Shown: positions 36,252 to 44,930 of the stretch, in pieces | Numbering within the stretch: the stretch's first letter is position 1 | How the letters are laid out: each line of letters begins with the position of its first letter | NCBI RefSeq assembly: GCF_036346875.1 | Contig: NZ_CP107852.1 | Span: forward strand, 5,518,001-5,582,000 | Origin: Nocardia sp. NBC_00508 | GTDB taxonomy: Bacteria; Actinomycetota; Actinomycetes; Mycobacteriales; Mycobacteriaceae | Length of the DNA stretch: 64,000 bases | Direction: 5' to 3' | Translations under genes and position numbers: made by a program | The notes under the pieces: generated by a model | Databases searched by the model: none | The model's input: only the letters and a program-made list of their open reading frames with translations | What the model was told of the DNA's origin: nothing

Positions 36252-37442
36252 ATGGATGTCCCAGCGCTCAGAGACAGCTGGCTCAGGGTTGAGAAGGTCG
36301 GCGACGAGGCGGTACTGTACTTCTACTCACATCTGTTCATGACGCACCCCGAAGTCCGCGATCTGTTCCCGGTGTCGATGGCCGCCCAGCGCGGCAAATT
36401 CTTAGCGGCGCTCGGCCGCATTGTCAGCAATGTCGACCGTGTTGCCGCCGACCCGACCTTCGTGCGGCAACTCGGCCGCGACCACCGCAAATTCGAGGTC
36501 GTCGCCGACCACTACCCGGCGGCCGGCGCGTCACTGCTGGCCACCCTGCAGTACTTCCTCGGTGCGGAGTGGAGCGACAGCCTCGCCTCCGACTGGGCCG
36601 AGGCGTACCACGCGGTCGCCCAGATCATGATGATGGCGGCCGAGGAGGACGAGGAATCCGTCCCAGCCTGGTGGGAGGCGGAGGTCATCGCCACCGAGCG
36701 CCGCGGTATCGACGTCGGGTTGCTGCGCATCCGGCCCACCCAGCCCTATGGCTACATCGCCGGGCAGTCCATGGCCGTGGAGGTTCCGCAGCGGCCGCGG
36801 CTGTGGCGCTACTACACCCCGGCCAACGCACCTCGCCCCGACGGAACCCTCGACCTGCATGTGCAGATCGTGGCCGGTGGACAGGTCAGCGCCACCCTCG
36901 CCCGAACGGTCGCGGTCGGCGACACACTGCGGCTCGCCGCGCCGATCGGGACCGCACTCACCCTGCCTGCGGATTTCCGCGGGGATCTGCTGATGGTGGC
37001 GGGCGGTACAGGGCTGGCCCCCATGACCGCGCTGATCGAACAACTCGACGAGAGCTGGCGCACCACAGGCGAGGCCACGAATGTCCATCTCTTCCACGGG
37101 GTCCGGACCCAGTGGAGCATGTATGACCACGCCTTCCTGTCCGAGCTGGCCGGGACCAGGCCATGGTTGCGCTACACCCCGGTGGTCTCCGATGACCCGG
37201 CCTACCCGGGTGCGCGGGGACTGGTCGGCACGGTGGCCGCCCAGACCCACCGCTGGCAGGGAGAGACCGCACTCATTTGCGGCTCCGCCGCGATGGTGGA
37301 GCACGCCGCCGGTGAACTGCGGCGTGCGGGCCTGCCCGACTCGGCCATCCGATTCGAGAACCTCGACGGCCGCACCCCCGAGTACACCACACCGAATACC
37401 TCCGCGGCTCCGGCGGAGATTGCGCACGAGGTAGCGACATGA
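36252..37442 (+). CDS. Flavohaemoglobin (NO dioxygenase type)
   Basis: 396 residues. Globin domain 1-135 with B10 aromatic in AVLYFYSHLF and proximal His in LGRDHRKFEVVADHY; then a ferredoxin-reductase-like FAD domain (RLWRYYTPANAPRPDGTLDL) and an NAD(P)-binding domain (LLMVAGGTGLAPMTALIEQL, ALICGSAAMVEHAAGELRRA). Electrons pass from NAD(P)H through FAD to haem to detoxify NO. The FAD motif RYYTPA differs slightly from Hmp (RQYS), as in the type II branch of Actinobacteria. The stop overlaps the start of the DivIVA-like gene by 4 nt. Confidence 0.9.
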   Translation: MDVPALRDSWLRVEKVGDEAVLYFYSHLFMTHPEVRDLFPVSMAAQRGKFLAALGRIVSNVDRVAADPTFVRQLGRDHRKFEVVADHYPAAGASLLATLQYFLGAEWSDSLASDWAEAYHAVAQIMMMAAEEDEESVPAWWEAEVIATERRGIDVGLLRIRPTQPYGYIAGQSMAVEVPQRPRLWRYYTPANAPRPDGTLDLHVQIVAGGQVSATLARTVAVGDTLRLAAPIGTALTLPADFRGDLLMVAGGTGLAPMTALIEQLDESWRTTGEATNVHLFHGVRTQWSMYDHAFLSELAGTRPWLRYTPVVSDDPAYPGARGLVGTVAAQTHRWQGETALICGSAAMVEHAAGELRRAGLPDSAIRFENLDGRTPEYTTPNTSAAPAEIAHEVAT

Positions 37443-38272
37443 CGCTGAGGGCACGTGATATCGAGAACGCAAAATTCAAGAAGTCGGCACTGGGCCGCCG
37501 CGGGTACGACGAACACGACGTCGACGACTTCGTCCGGCGGGTAGCCCGTGAGGTTTCCCGGCTGAACTCGGCGAACAAACGGCTGACCCAGCAGCTGGAC
37601 TTCGGCGACGAGAAGGCGCTGCTGGCGGACAACAACTATCTGGCTCACCAGGTTGCGGAACTCGAGCACCGGGTCTCCATGTACAAATCCGCGCTCGGCG
37701 ATTCCGCCACCGTCGAATACCTGCGCACCGAGCTGGCGGAACTGCAGCGCGAGAACGCGCAGCTTCGCGAAGATACCCAGCGCGACGTGCTCGGGGTGAA
37801 CGTACGCGCGGTGAACATGCTCAGCCAGGCACAGATCACCGCGGAGTCCACAGTGGCCGAAGCCGAGATCTATGCCCGCGAGCTGGTCGCGCACGCCCGC
37901 GAGCAGTACGCAGACATTCTGCGGCAGGCCCAGAAATCGGCGGCCCGTGCGGCGGACGGCATCGCCGCCGTGGCGGCCGATCCAGCAGGAGCTTCCGATC
38001 TCCTGCCCGCGGAGATCGAGTACATCCGCACATACGCCCAGATCGCGGAAAAGCAGATGCACACGATCGTCGAGGCGCTTTTCACCGAGATCGACAAGCT
38101 CGGACGCGAACAGGCGCGACCCCATCGCGACGCCGAGCCTCCCGGAAGTGGACCGGACAACGTCGAGTCCAGCACACCGGCCACGACGCAGATGCTGCCT
38201 CGGACACAGCACGACGCGTTGGAACCCGCGGCACGGTCACCAGCGGTGACCTCGGTCGACCAGCACCTTTGA
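37439..38272 (+). CDS. DivIVA-domain coiled-coil protein
   Basis: 277 residues. The N-terminal DivIVA lipid-binding domain is visible (LRARDIENAKFKKSALGRRG, YDEHDVDDFVRRVAREV), then a coiled coil (about 65-125), a helical segment like that of Wag31 (AQITAESTVAEAEIYARELV, ILRQAQKSAARAADG) and a disordered Pro/Ser tail. DivIVA proteins bind curved membrane and organise polar growth. It is translationally coupled to the flavohaemoglobin gene, which is unexpected. It is clearly not the main Wag31 locus (no cell-division genes nearby). Confidence 0.87.
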   Translation: MTLRARDIENAKFKKSALGRRGYDEHDVDDFVRRVAREVSRLNSANKRLTQQLDFGDEKALLADNNYLAHQVAELEHRVSMYKSALGDSATVEYLRTELAELQRENAQLREDTQRDVLGVNVRAVNMLSQAQITAESTVAEAEIYARELVAHAREQYADILRQAQKSAARAADGIAAVAADPAGASDLLPAEIEYIRTYAQIAEKQMHTIVEALFTEIDKLGREQARPHRDAEPPGSGPDNVESSTPATTQMLPRTQHDALEPAARSPAVTSVDQHL

Positions 38273-38532
38273 CCGGCGGGTGTGCGGCGCGAAAGTGCCT
38301 GTCGAACAACAGATTCAACTCGGTGTCCGCCCAATACCACCGTGCAGCAGAACTTTTCGGTATCGCAATCCCTTGACTCCGGCTGCGACGCACCGTAGGT
38401 GAGTGTTGTACGACCAAAGCCGCCGGTTGCGTTCAGAGAGCGGTCATTCGTCAGCGCGGACGTATTACGGCCGATCTATCTGCGCGGTATGCGGCGGCAG
38501 AGGTGGTTGTCGATGCTGTCGGTGGTCGGTGT

Positions 38533-38928
38533 TCAGGTTCGGACGGCAGTGAGGGCTTCGAGGTAGATTTCCTCGAGGGTGCCTTCCCCGTTGCGCTTGG
38601 CCCAGATTTCCATGGCCGTGTCGAGGCAGGCGCCGACGATGGCGTTGGCACGTGGGTCGGGTACCGGGCCGGGTTCGACACCCATGCGCCGTTCGATCTC
38701 GGGGACGAGTAGTTCCTGCCAGCGCAGATGTTTTTCCAGGTGACGGGCGCGCAGTGCCGGATCGGCGGTGGTCAGCAGCGCGGTTTCGAGTGCGCGGCGC
38801 GGCGTGTGCGGGCTGTCGGTCAAGGCGGCGAGGGCGGCTGTCATCGCGTCCCACAGCCCTTCCTCGACCGGACGCGCCCGCAATGCCGCCTGGACCACTT
38901 CGCCCAACGCCATCAGATCGCCGACCAC
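38533..38928 (-). pseudogene. TetR-family regulator lacking its DNA-binding head
   Basis: 131 codons that match only the C-terminal ligand-binding part of a TetR regulator (DLMALGEVVQAALRARPVEE, ALTDSPHTPRRALETALLTT, GACLDTAMEIWAKRNGEGTL). The frame remains open some way upstream (to about 39055), but the translation there shows no helix-turn-helix. It is divergent from the P450 gene at 39061, the usual place for its repressor, so the N-terminal half was probably lost. Confidence 0.6.
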
Positions 38929-39060
38929 GATGTCCTGATAGAGGTTCGTACACCATGCGTGGGCATTCCTGGTGTTGGGAAGTAGGTTGCCAGTCTTTTG
39001 TAGTATGCGTCGACTATCTTCCCTGCTCCAGGCTCCAGTTTTCCTGTTGCGGAGGTTTTG

Positions 39061-40434
39061 ATGGCACTCGCGCCCACTTCGACGTCGACAATTCCCGGTC
39101 CGGGCCGGTCAGGCTCGTTGTCGACGACGCTGGCGTTCCAACGGGATCCGCTCGGCTTCCTGTCGAAGATGTTGGAGCAGTACGGGAATGTGGTACGCCT
39201 TCCGGTGCTCGGCATGCCGATGGTGGTGATCAATCACCCGGACGATGTCAAGAAAGTGTTGCAGGACAACCACGTCGACTTCGACAAGGACGCGGCGATC
39301 TTCGAGCTGGTGCAACCGCTGCTCGGCGATGGGCTGATCAGCGTGGTGGGCGGGGCCAGTTGGATGAGCCGACGTCGCCTGATTCAGCCCTCGTTCCACC
39401 GCAAGCGCATCGAGGACATGACGCAGGTGATGTTGTCGCACAGCGAGGACATGCTGCGACGCTGGAGCGGATTCGCCGCGGACGGCACGGATATCGATGT
39501 CGGCCGGGAAATGTCGCAGATTACGCTGCGCATCGTGGCTCGCACGCTGTTCGCGGTCGATATCGGAGCGGAGGGAGCGACGCATCCGTACGCCCAGGCG
39601 CTGGAAGTCATGATGAAGGAACTGTCGGCGTTCCTCCAATTTCCCATTATTCCGCTCCGGGCGCCGACCCCCGGCCATCGCAGGTTCTGGAAGAACATCC
39701 GCATCATGGACGGTTTCGTGTACGACATGATCGGCCGGTATCGCGCCGGCACGGCGGAGAACCAAGGCGACCTGCTGTACATGCTGATGAACGCGCAGGA
39801 CGCCGACACCGGCGAGAAGATGGACGACCGCCAGTTGCGCGACGAGATCACCAGTTTCCTTTTCGCCGGACACGAGACCAGTGCCAATGCCCTCACCTGG
39901 ACGATCCAGATGCTGACCGAGCACCCGGACGTGGAAAGTCGGCTGCGCGAGGAAATCGACCGCGTTGTGGGCGATCGCGAGCCGACCATGGCGGATCTGC
40001 CGAAGCTGAGCTATCTCACCGCGGTGATCAACGAGAATCTGCGGGTCAACCCGCCGATCTGGCAGATCATGCGCCATGCCCGCGTCGACGGTGAACTCGG
40101 CGGCTATCGCATCCCGGCCGGGTCCAACGTCTTCTGGAGTCCCTATCTGGTGCACCGGAATCCGGATTTCTGGCCGGATCCCGAAAAATTCGACCCGGAT
40201 CGCTTCGCGCCCGACCTCGCGCGCGGCATTCACAAAGGCGCGTTCATTCCGTTCAGCGCCGGCCCGCGCATCTGCATCGGCAACACCTTCGCGATGACCG
40301 AGATCCAGCTGATCCTGACCCGCATCCTGCAGCGCTTCCGCTTCGAATCGCGCACCGAGCAGCCCTTGCGCAAGGTCCCGAACATCTCGTTGTGGCCGGA
40401 CAAGCCCATACGTATCGCGCTGCAGCCGCGCTGA
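39061..40434 (+). CDS. Cytochrome P450
   Basis: 457 residues. I-helix oxygen-binding motif FLFAGHETSANALTW (AGxET), K-helix ExxR in INENLRVNPP, PERF-like FDPDRFAPD, and the haem-thiolate loop FSAGPRICIGNTFAMTE with the Cys ligand. The length and ends resemble the CYP102/CYP4-like branch without a fused reductase. ATG 39061 has GGAGG 5 nt upstream. No ferredoxin or reductase gene is adjacent, so redox partners are elsewhere. Its substrate is unknown; a headless TetR gene is divergent. Confidence 0.95.
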   Translation: MALAPTSTSTIPGPGRSGSLSTTLAFQRDPLGFLSKMLEQYGNVVRLPVLGMPMVVINHPDDVKKVLQDNHVDFDKDAAIFELVQPLLGDGLISVVGGASWMSRRRLIQPSFHRKRIEDMTQVMLSHSEDMLRRWSGFAADGTDIDVGREMSQITLRIVARTLFAVDIGAEGATHPYAQALEVMMKELSAFLQFPIIPLRAPTPGHRRFWKNIRIMDGFVYDMIGRYRAGTAENQGDLLYMLMNAQDADTGEKMDDRQLRDEITSFLFAGHETSANALTWTIQMLTEHPDVESRLREEIDRVVGDREPTMADLPKLSYLTAVINENLRVNPPIWQIMRHARVDGELGGYRIPAGSNVFWSPYLVHRNPDFWPDPEKFDPDRFAPDLARGIHKGAFIPFSAGPRICIGNTFAMTEIQLILTRILQRFRFESRTEQPLRKVPNISLWPDKPIRIALQPR

Positions 40435-40829
40435 GGGCTGTCCCATAACGCCTGCCCGACAGCCTCGGAAGCTATCGGAGCAGGTCGTCTTGGCGTCGTG
40501 TGGTCGGCTGAGCCTCGAGCAGGGCGGATCGGAGGGCCGCGCGGACGGCGCATCCGTCGCGGCCCCGCGCGCCACCTGATCATCGCGGTGGGAATCCGAA
40601 TCGGCTCGGACCGCGGTGAGGAGAAGCGCGTGCTCACGCCGATGCGCGGATGTCCCGAGTGGGTCCGCAGGGATGGGTTGCACTGCTGACCGATGGGTCG
40701 CGACCGCGCCGAAAGAGGGGCAGAAAACTGATAATCCGACGTTTCAACCGAGTCGGCGGGTGTTGACAGCATCCCCGAACGGGTGTAGCCCAGCTGTTAG
40801 GGGAGCGATAGATGGGAAGGAGTTCAGTC
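40435..40829. other. 395-bp gap after P450 gene
   Basis: No supported gene. It begins with AGGGCTGTCCCATAACG, which resembles the inverted-repeat end of IS5-type elements of Actinobacteria, but no transposase remnant was recognised. A TTGACA-like hexamer (about 40766) and an AAGGAG site belong to the next gene. Confidence 0.4.
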
Positions 40830-41237
40830 ATGCTCGGCGACCTCATCTCGGAAGAACAAGGCCAGGTCACGGTGCAGCGAATACTGCGCGGTGAGAACGG
40901 ACTTCCGCCGGCGATGGAGAGTTCGTTCCAGGCTACGGGCCATCTGCTCGACGTCACCATTAACGACACCGGAACATACACGGGTCGGCTTCGCGCCGAC
41001 GGCACGCTCTACGGCGAGGGCCAGGGCGTTATCATGAGCCCGACCGGCGCTCACGCGAGTTGGCAAGGATCCGGCGTCGGCACACTCAGCGAGAATGGCT
41101 CGGTGAGCTGGCGTGGCTCGGTCGTCTACGAGACCGACTCGCCAGAATTCGCTTCGCTGCGCGGCACCGCGGGCGTCTTCGAATTCGAGACGGATCCAAG
41201 CGGCAAGGCGATCGGAAAGCAGTGGGCCTGGAAGTAG
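40830..41237 (+). CDS. Small barrel-like conserved protein
   Basis: 135 residues, soluble, no signal peptide, almost entirely short beta strands with Gly and Thr turns (TYTGRLRADGTLYGEGQGVI, GTLSENGSVSWRGSVVYET, TAGVFEFETDPSGKAIGKQW). This resembles the single-barrel allene-oxide-cyclase-like or DUF3224-like proteins; I cannot choose. ATG 40830 has AAGGAG 7 nt upstream, better than 40812. A strong terminator follows. Confidence 0.72.
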   Translation: MLGDLISEEQGQVTVQRILRGENGLPPAMESSFQATGHLLDVTINDTGTYTGRLRADGTLYGEGQGVIMSPTGAHASWQGSGVGTLSENGSVSWRGSVVYETDSPEFASLRGTAGVFEFETDPSGKAIGKQWAWK

Positions 41238-41286
41238 TCCTACCCAAGCCTGAGCGATTCGTAGCGACATCATCCAGTTTCAATAT

Positions 41287-41327
41287 GAGACCCCATCCCT
41301 TCTGAAGTCCCGAACGGATGGGGTCTC
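41287..41327. terminator. Bidirectional hairpin terminator
   Basis: GAGACCCCATCC (41287-41298) pairs exactly with GGATGGGGTCTC (41316-41327), a 12-bp stem with a 17-nt loop. It separates the barrel protein gene from the convergent iolG-like gene. Confidence 0.75.
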
Positions 41328-41468
41328 TGTCTCGGCTGGCCCGAGGCCCCGGACCACGGTACGGTCGCCACTGCTTCGGCGGCCGTGTCGGTACGACCCG
41401 GCGTTTCGGTTTTCGTATACGGAACCATCAGTATCGGAACTCATCCGTATTCACGTGCAGTGCGGAGG

Positions 41469-42488
41469 TCAGTGCCGTACTTCGGTTATCTGGACAGCGC
41501 GGCCTTCCCGCCGGGATAGTTCGCAGGCCTCGGCGACATAGAACGCTTCGAGAGCGTCCAGAGGACTGCAAGGATTGTCGAGTTCGCCGTCGACGACCGC
41601 GACGAAGGCGGACAGTTCCTCGGTGTACGCGGGACGAAACCGTTCCATGAAGCTCGCGTAGGCAGGGTAGGGGGAGGGCGCGCAGTCGGGTTCGACCGAT
41701 GTGAGCGGCGCTCGCTCGTCCAACCCGACGATGGCGTTTCCCTTGGAGCCCAGGGCTTCCAGGCGTACGTCGTATCCGGCTCCGTTGTAGCGGGTCAGCG
41801 AGACGGTGGCGAGGGCGCCATCGTCCAATCGCAAAAGCACTGCGGCGGTGTCGACGTCGTCGGCTTCGGCGAAGAATGTCGCGCCTTGGTTCGCCCCGAG
41901 GGCGTAGACCTCGACAATTTCGCGGCCCGTTACCCAGCGGATGATGTCGAAATCGTGGACTCCGCAGTCGCGGAAGATGCCGCCGGAGCGTGGGATGTAG
42001 TCGGCGGGTGGCGGCGCCGGGTCGAGGGTGGTGGCGCGCAAAGTGTGCAACCAGCCGAGTTTGCCGGATCGGATCGCTTCACGCGCCGCGTGGTAGCCGA
42101 CGTCGAAGCGGCGTTGGAAGCCGATTTGGACTGGGACGGGGGAGTTCCGGATGTGGTCGATGACGGCGAGGGTGCCCTCGATGTCGGCCGCTACCGGCTT
42201 TTCGCAGAAGACCGGGATGCCTGCGTCGACGGCGCGAGTGATGAGTTGGGGGTGTGAATCGGTGGCGGTGGCGATGATCAGGCCGTCGAGGTCGGCGGCG
42301 AAGAGGGTGTCGAGGTCGGGGGCGAATTCGACGCCGAGGTGGGTGGCGGTCGCGCGGGCACGGTCGGCGTCGGCATCGGCGACGAGGACGGTGGCGACGT
42401 TCGGCAGCTTGCTCAACGTTTCGGCGTGTGAGGTCCCGATGCGGCCGGTTCCGGCCAGGCCCAGGGTGACGGCTCGGTGGGATGACAT
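41469..42488 (-). CDS. Gfo/Idh/MocA oxidoreductase, probable inositol 2-dehydrogenase
   Basis: 339 residues. N-terminal Rossmann fold (LGLAGTGRIGTSHAETLSKL), the EKP motif in VFCEKPVAADIEGT, and the catalytic DFDIIRWVTG region (HDFD). Inositol dehydrogenases of this family oxidise myo-inositol to scyllo-inosose with NAD. The assignment to IolG rests on the family plus its place two genes from iolE and in one unit with the LacI repressor. ATG 42488 has AAGGAGAG upstream. Other sugar dehydrogenations remain possible. Confidence 0.85.
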   Translation of the reverse strand: MSSHRAVTLGLAGTGRIGTSHAETLSKLPNVATVLVADADADRARATATHLGVEFAPDLDTLFAADLDGLIIATATDSHPQLITRAVDAGIPVFCEKPVAADIEGTLAVIDHIRNSPVPVQIGFQRRFDVGYHAAREAIRSGKLGWLHTLRATTLDPAPPPADYIPRSGGIFRDCGVHDFDIIRWVTGREIVEVYALGANQGATFFAEADDVDTAAVLLRLDDGALATVSLTRYNGAGYDVRLEALGSKGNAIVGLDERAPLTSVEPDCAPSPYPAYASFMERFRPAYTEELSAFVAVVDGELDNPCSPLDALEAFYVAEACELSRREGRAVQITEVRH

Positions 42489-42555
42489 CGGCTCTCCTTA
42501 GCGGGTGGAATAGCGACGTGTGTTGGCGGACGCCGAATCCGAGTTCGGCGATGGT

Positions 42556-43560
42556 TCAGCGGCCGGGGGTGGCGGTGGTGGAGCGGACGACGAGAGAAGG
42601 TTGGAGGCGGCGGCGGACCGGCGCGGTGCGGCCGTCGCGGAGCCGCTCGGTGAGCGCCTCGATCGCGAGGCGGCCCATCTGGATGCGGGGCTGGTCGATG
42701 GTGGTCAGGGCGACGTGGCGCAGCGCGGCCAGCGAGGTGTTGTCGTAGCCGACGACCGAAACGTCCTCCGGGACACGTAATCCCGCTTCCTCCAGCGCGG
42801 ACATCGCGCCCACGGCGTTGAAGTCGTTGCCGCAGACCAGCGCCGTGGGAAAGTTGTCGCGGGAGAAGAGGTTCAGCAGTTTGCGCACCGCGGCCATGCC
42901 CGCGGAGTCGGTGTGCTCGCTCGGCACGACCATCGGCTCCAGGCCGTGGCGCTGCATGGCGGCCCGGTAACCCTTGCGGCGTGGCGCCGAGGTGAAAGCG
43001 CCGCCGCCGTCGAGATGCACGATGCGACGATGCCCGAGGGAGACCAGATGATCGACGGCGAGGCTCGCGCCGATCTCGCCGTCGTCGTTGACCGTATCGA
43101 TCTCGGCGACGGTGGAGGTGCGGGAGACGAGCACCAGCGGAGCCTGGTGCGCCGCTTCGCGAATCGCGGCGGCGGGCAGGATGGGGGACAGCAGGATGAT
43201 GCCCCCGGGCCGGAAGGACAGCAGGCTCTCCAACGCGGTCCGCTCGCGGGCCGCGCTGCGGCGGCCGGTGTTGAGGATCAGTTCCAGGCCGGACTCCTGC
43301 GCGGCGGTGTCCATGCCTTCGACGACGTCGGCGAAGAAGGCGTTGCGCAGGTCGGAGACCATGACGCCGACGATATTGGAGGTCCGGCTGGCCAGCGACC
43401 GCGCCATGATGTGCGGTTGGTAGCCGAGGTCTTTCGCGGCGTCCAGCACCGCGCGGCGGCGGTGCTCGCTCACCTTGGGCGAGTTTCGCATGACAAGCGA
43501 GACGAGCGCGCGGGAAACGCCGGCGCGCGCGGCGACGTCTTCCATCGTGGGTCGCGCCAT
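42556..43560 (-). CDS. LacI-family repressor of the iol cluster
   Basis: 334 residues. N-terminal LacI HTH (TMEDVAARAGVSRALVSLVM) with hinge helix (HIMARSLASRTSNIVGVMVS), then a periplasmic-binding-like ligand domain (GFRPGGIILL-like, DHLVSLGHRRIVHLDG, VVGYDNTSLAALRHVALTTI). It is first in a unit with the IolG-like gene and divergent from the iolE-to-iolD operon. Two perfect palindromes with the GAGCGCTC core in the intergenic region are its likely operators; inositol or an inosose would be the inducer. GGAGG precedes ATG 43560. Confidence 0.9.
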   Translation of the reverse strand: MARPTMEDVAARAGVSRALVSLVMRNSPKVSEHRRRAVLDAAKDLGYQPHIMARSLASRTSNIVGVMVSDLRNAFFADVVEGMDTAAQESGLELILNTGRRSAARERTALESLLSFRPGGIILLSPILPAAAIREAAHQAPLVLVSRTSTVAEIDTVNDDGEIGASLAVDHLVSLGHRRIVHLDGGGAFTSAPRRKGYRAAMQRHGLEPMVVPSEHTDSAGMAAVRKLLNLFSRDNFPTALVCGNDFNAVGAMSALEEAGLRVPEDVSVVGYDNTSLAALRHVALTTIDQPRIQMGRLAIEALTERLRDGRTAPVRRRLQPSLVVRSTTATPGR

Positions 43561-43600
43561 ATCGCCTCCGTTCCTCGTTAGTCGGCCTGTGCGGCTTACC

Positions 43601-43798
43601 GGACCTGCCGGACCTGCCGGACCTGCCGGACCTGCCGGACCTGCCGGACCTGCCGGACCTGCCGGACCTGCCGGACCTGCCGGACCTGCCGGACCTGCCG
43701 GACCTGCCGGACCTGCCGGACCTGCCGGACCTGCCGGACCTGCCGGACCTGCCGGACCTGCCGGACCTGCCGGACCTGCCGGACCTGCCGGACCTGCC
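43601..43798. repeat. Perfect 9-bp tandem repeat, 22 copies
   Basis: The unit GGACCTGCC occurs 22 times without a mismatch (198 bp), ending with GG. It starts 40 bp upstream of the LacI gene start and ends 36 bp before the first operator palindrome, so it probably lies in the repressor's 5' untranslated region. Because 9 is a multiple of 3 it is open in several frames on both strands, including a collagen-like Gly-Pro-Ala run; those frames are artefacts. Confidence 0.97.
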
Positions 43799-43834
43799 GG
43801 GTCGGACGATACAAGGTCGGCGCACGCGAATCAA

Positions 43835-43846
43835 TAGAGCGCTCTA
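43835..43846. promoter_or_regulatory. LacI-type operator 1
   Basis: TAGAGCGCTCTA, a perfect 12-bp palindrome with the central CG of LacI-family operators. It shares the GAGCGCTC core with operator 2, 135 bp away centre to centre, and is on the repressor side, so it may serve autoregulation or looping. Confidence 0.65.
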
Positions 43847-43940
43847 ATCGGACTTTCCGGATGGCTCGGTTACTTGGTGTTTTCGGTCGAAGCTGGAATA
43901 TCAGCTGGTAATGGCACTTTCACTGGCGGAATGAAAGCTC

Positions 43941-43983
43941 TTGACACACTATGACCTACGTTACATAGTTGGAGCGCTCCAAC
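43941..43983 (+). promoter_or_regulatory. iol operon promoter with LacI-type operator 2
   Basis: TTGACA (43941-43946), 17-bp spacer, CATAGT (43964-43969), overlapped by the perfect 16-bp palindrome GTTGGAGCGCTCCAAC (43968-43983). The operator covers the expected transcription start, the classical repressor position. The iolE-like gene begins at 44025. Confidence 0.7.
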
Positions 43984-44024
43984 AGAGCGGAGTCAACTCG
44001 ACATCGAAGGTCGGAGAAGTGCCG

Positions 44025-44921
44025 ATGACCGAATCCCTCTACCCGCTGCGCATCGCGGCCGCGCCGATCTCCTGGGGAGTCTGCGAGGTCCCCGGCTGGG
44101 GCCATGTGCTCGACGCGCGCACTGTGCTGTCGGAAATGGCCGCGCTCGGCCTGTCCGCCACCGAACTGGGCCCACCCGGCTACCTGCCGCGCGACCCGGA
44201 TCAGCTGCGACGGTTGCTCGACACCTTCGGCCTGACAGCGGTCGGCGGATTCCTGGCCCTCGTGCTGCACCGCGACCGGCAGGACGCCATCGCGGAGGCC
44301 GAGAACACCGCCGCGCTGCTGTCCGCCACCGGCGCGGAAGTCCTCGTGCTCGCCGCCGCAACCGGGCTCGGGGGATACGACACGCGCCCGCGACTCGACG
44401 ACGCCGAATGGCGCACCTTGGTCGACACCGCCTCCGCGATCCGCGATATCGCCGCCGTGCACGGTCTGCGCACCGTCCTGCACCCGCACGTCGGCACCCA
44501 TGTGGAGAGCGAGCCGGAGGTCGAGCGATTTCTCGCCGACTCGGATCTGGACCTTTGCCTGGATACCGGGCACCTGCTGATCGGCGGCACCGACCCCGTG
44601 CGGCTCGCGCGGCGGCATGCCGAGCGGATCGGCCACATTCACCTCAAGGACGTGCGGGGCGCACTGGTCGACCAGGTGCGTGCCGGGGACATGGAGTACA
44701 GCGAGGCGGTGCGCCGCGGGCTGTATGTCCCGCTGGGGGAGGGCGATGTCGATATCGCGGCGCTGGTGCGCGGCATGCAGGCGGCGGGCTACCGGGGCTG
44801 GTATGTGCTGGAGCAGGACGCCGCGCTGCGGCCGACGGACTCGGCGCGACAGCCGAGCCGCGACACCGAACGCAGCTTGCGTCACCTGGCGGATATCGCG
44901 CTCGCCGCGGCAGGAATCTAG
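44025..44921 (+). CDS. iolE: Sugar isomerase/epimerase, probable inosose dehydratase
   Basis: 298 residues, xylose-isomerase-like TIM barrel (IAAAPISWGVCEVPGWGHVL; metal-ligand regions TVLHPHVGTHVES, DLCLDTGHLLIGG, RIGHIHLKDV). In inositol clusters these proteins are IolE (scyllo-inosose dehydratase) or IolH/IolI isomerases; the N-terminal AP..WG pattern and place at the head of the operon favour IolE, but this is not certain. ATG 44025 has GGAG about 8 nt upstream, right after the operator-promoter. Confidence 0.78.
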   Translation: MTESLYPLRIAAAPISWGVCEVPGWGHVLDARTVLSEMAALGLSATELGPPGYLPRDPDQLRRLLDTFGLTAVGGFLALVLHRDRQDAIAEAENTAALLSATGAEVLVLAAATGLGGYDTRPRLDDAEWRTLVDTASAIRDIAAVHGLRTVLHPHVGTHVESEPEVERFLADSDLDLCLDTGHLLIGGTDPVRLARRHAERIGHIHLKDVRGALVDQVRAGDMEYSEAVRRGLYVPLGEGDVDIAALVRGMQAAGYRGWYVLEQDAALRPTDSARQPSRDTERSLRHLADIALAAAGI

Positions 44922-44930
44922 TGGGAAGCG

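Noticed and set aside
38082..38417. 111-codon minus frame overlapping the DivIVA-like gene end
   Set aside because: Mostly antisense to a supported gene; no recognisable domain.
43475..43837. Collagen-like (Gly-Pro-Ala)n frame on the plus strand and Arg/Gln/Val or Gly/Arg/Ser runs on the minus strand
   Set aside because: They are translations of the 9-bp tandem repeat; the plus frame overlaps the LacI gene start antisense and has no ribosome-binding site.
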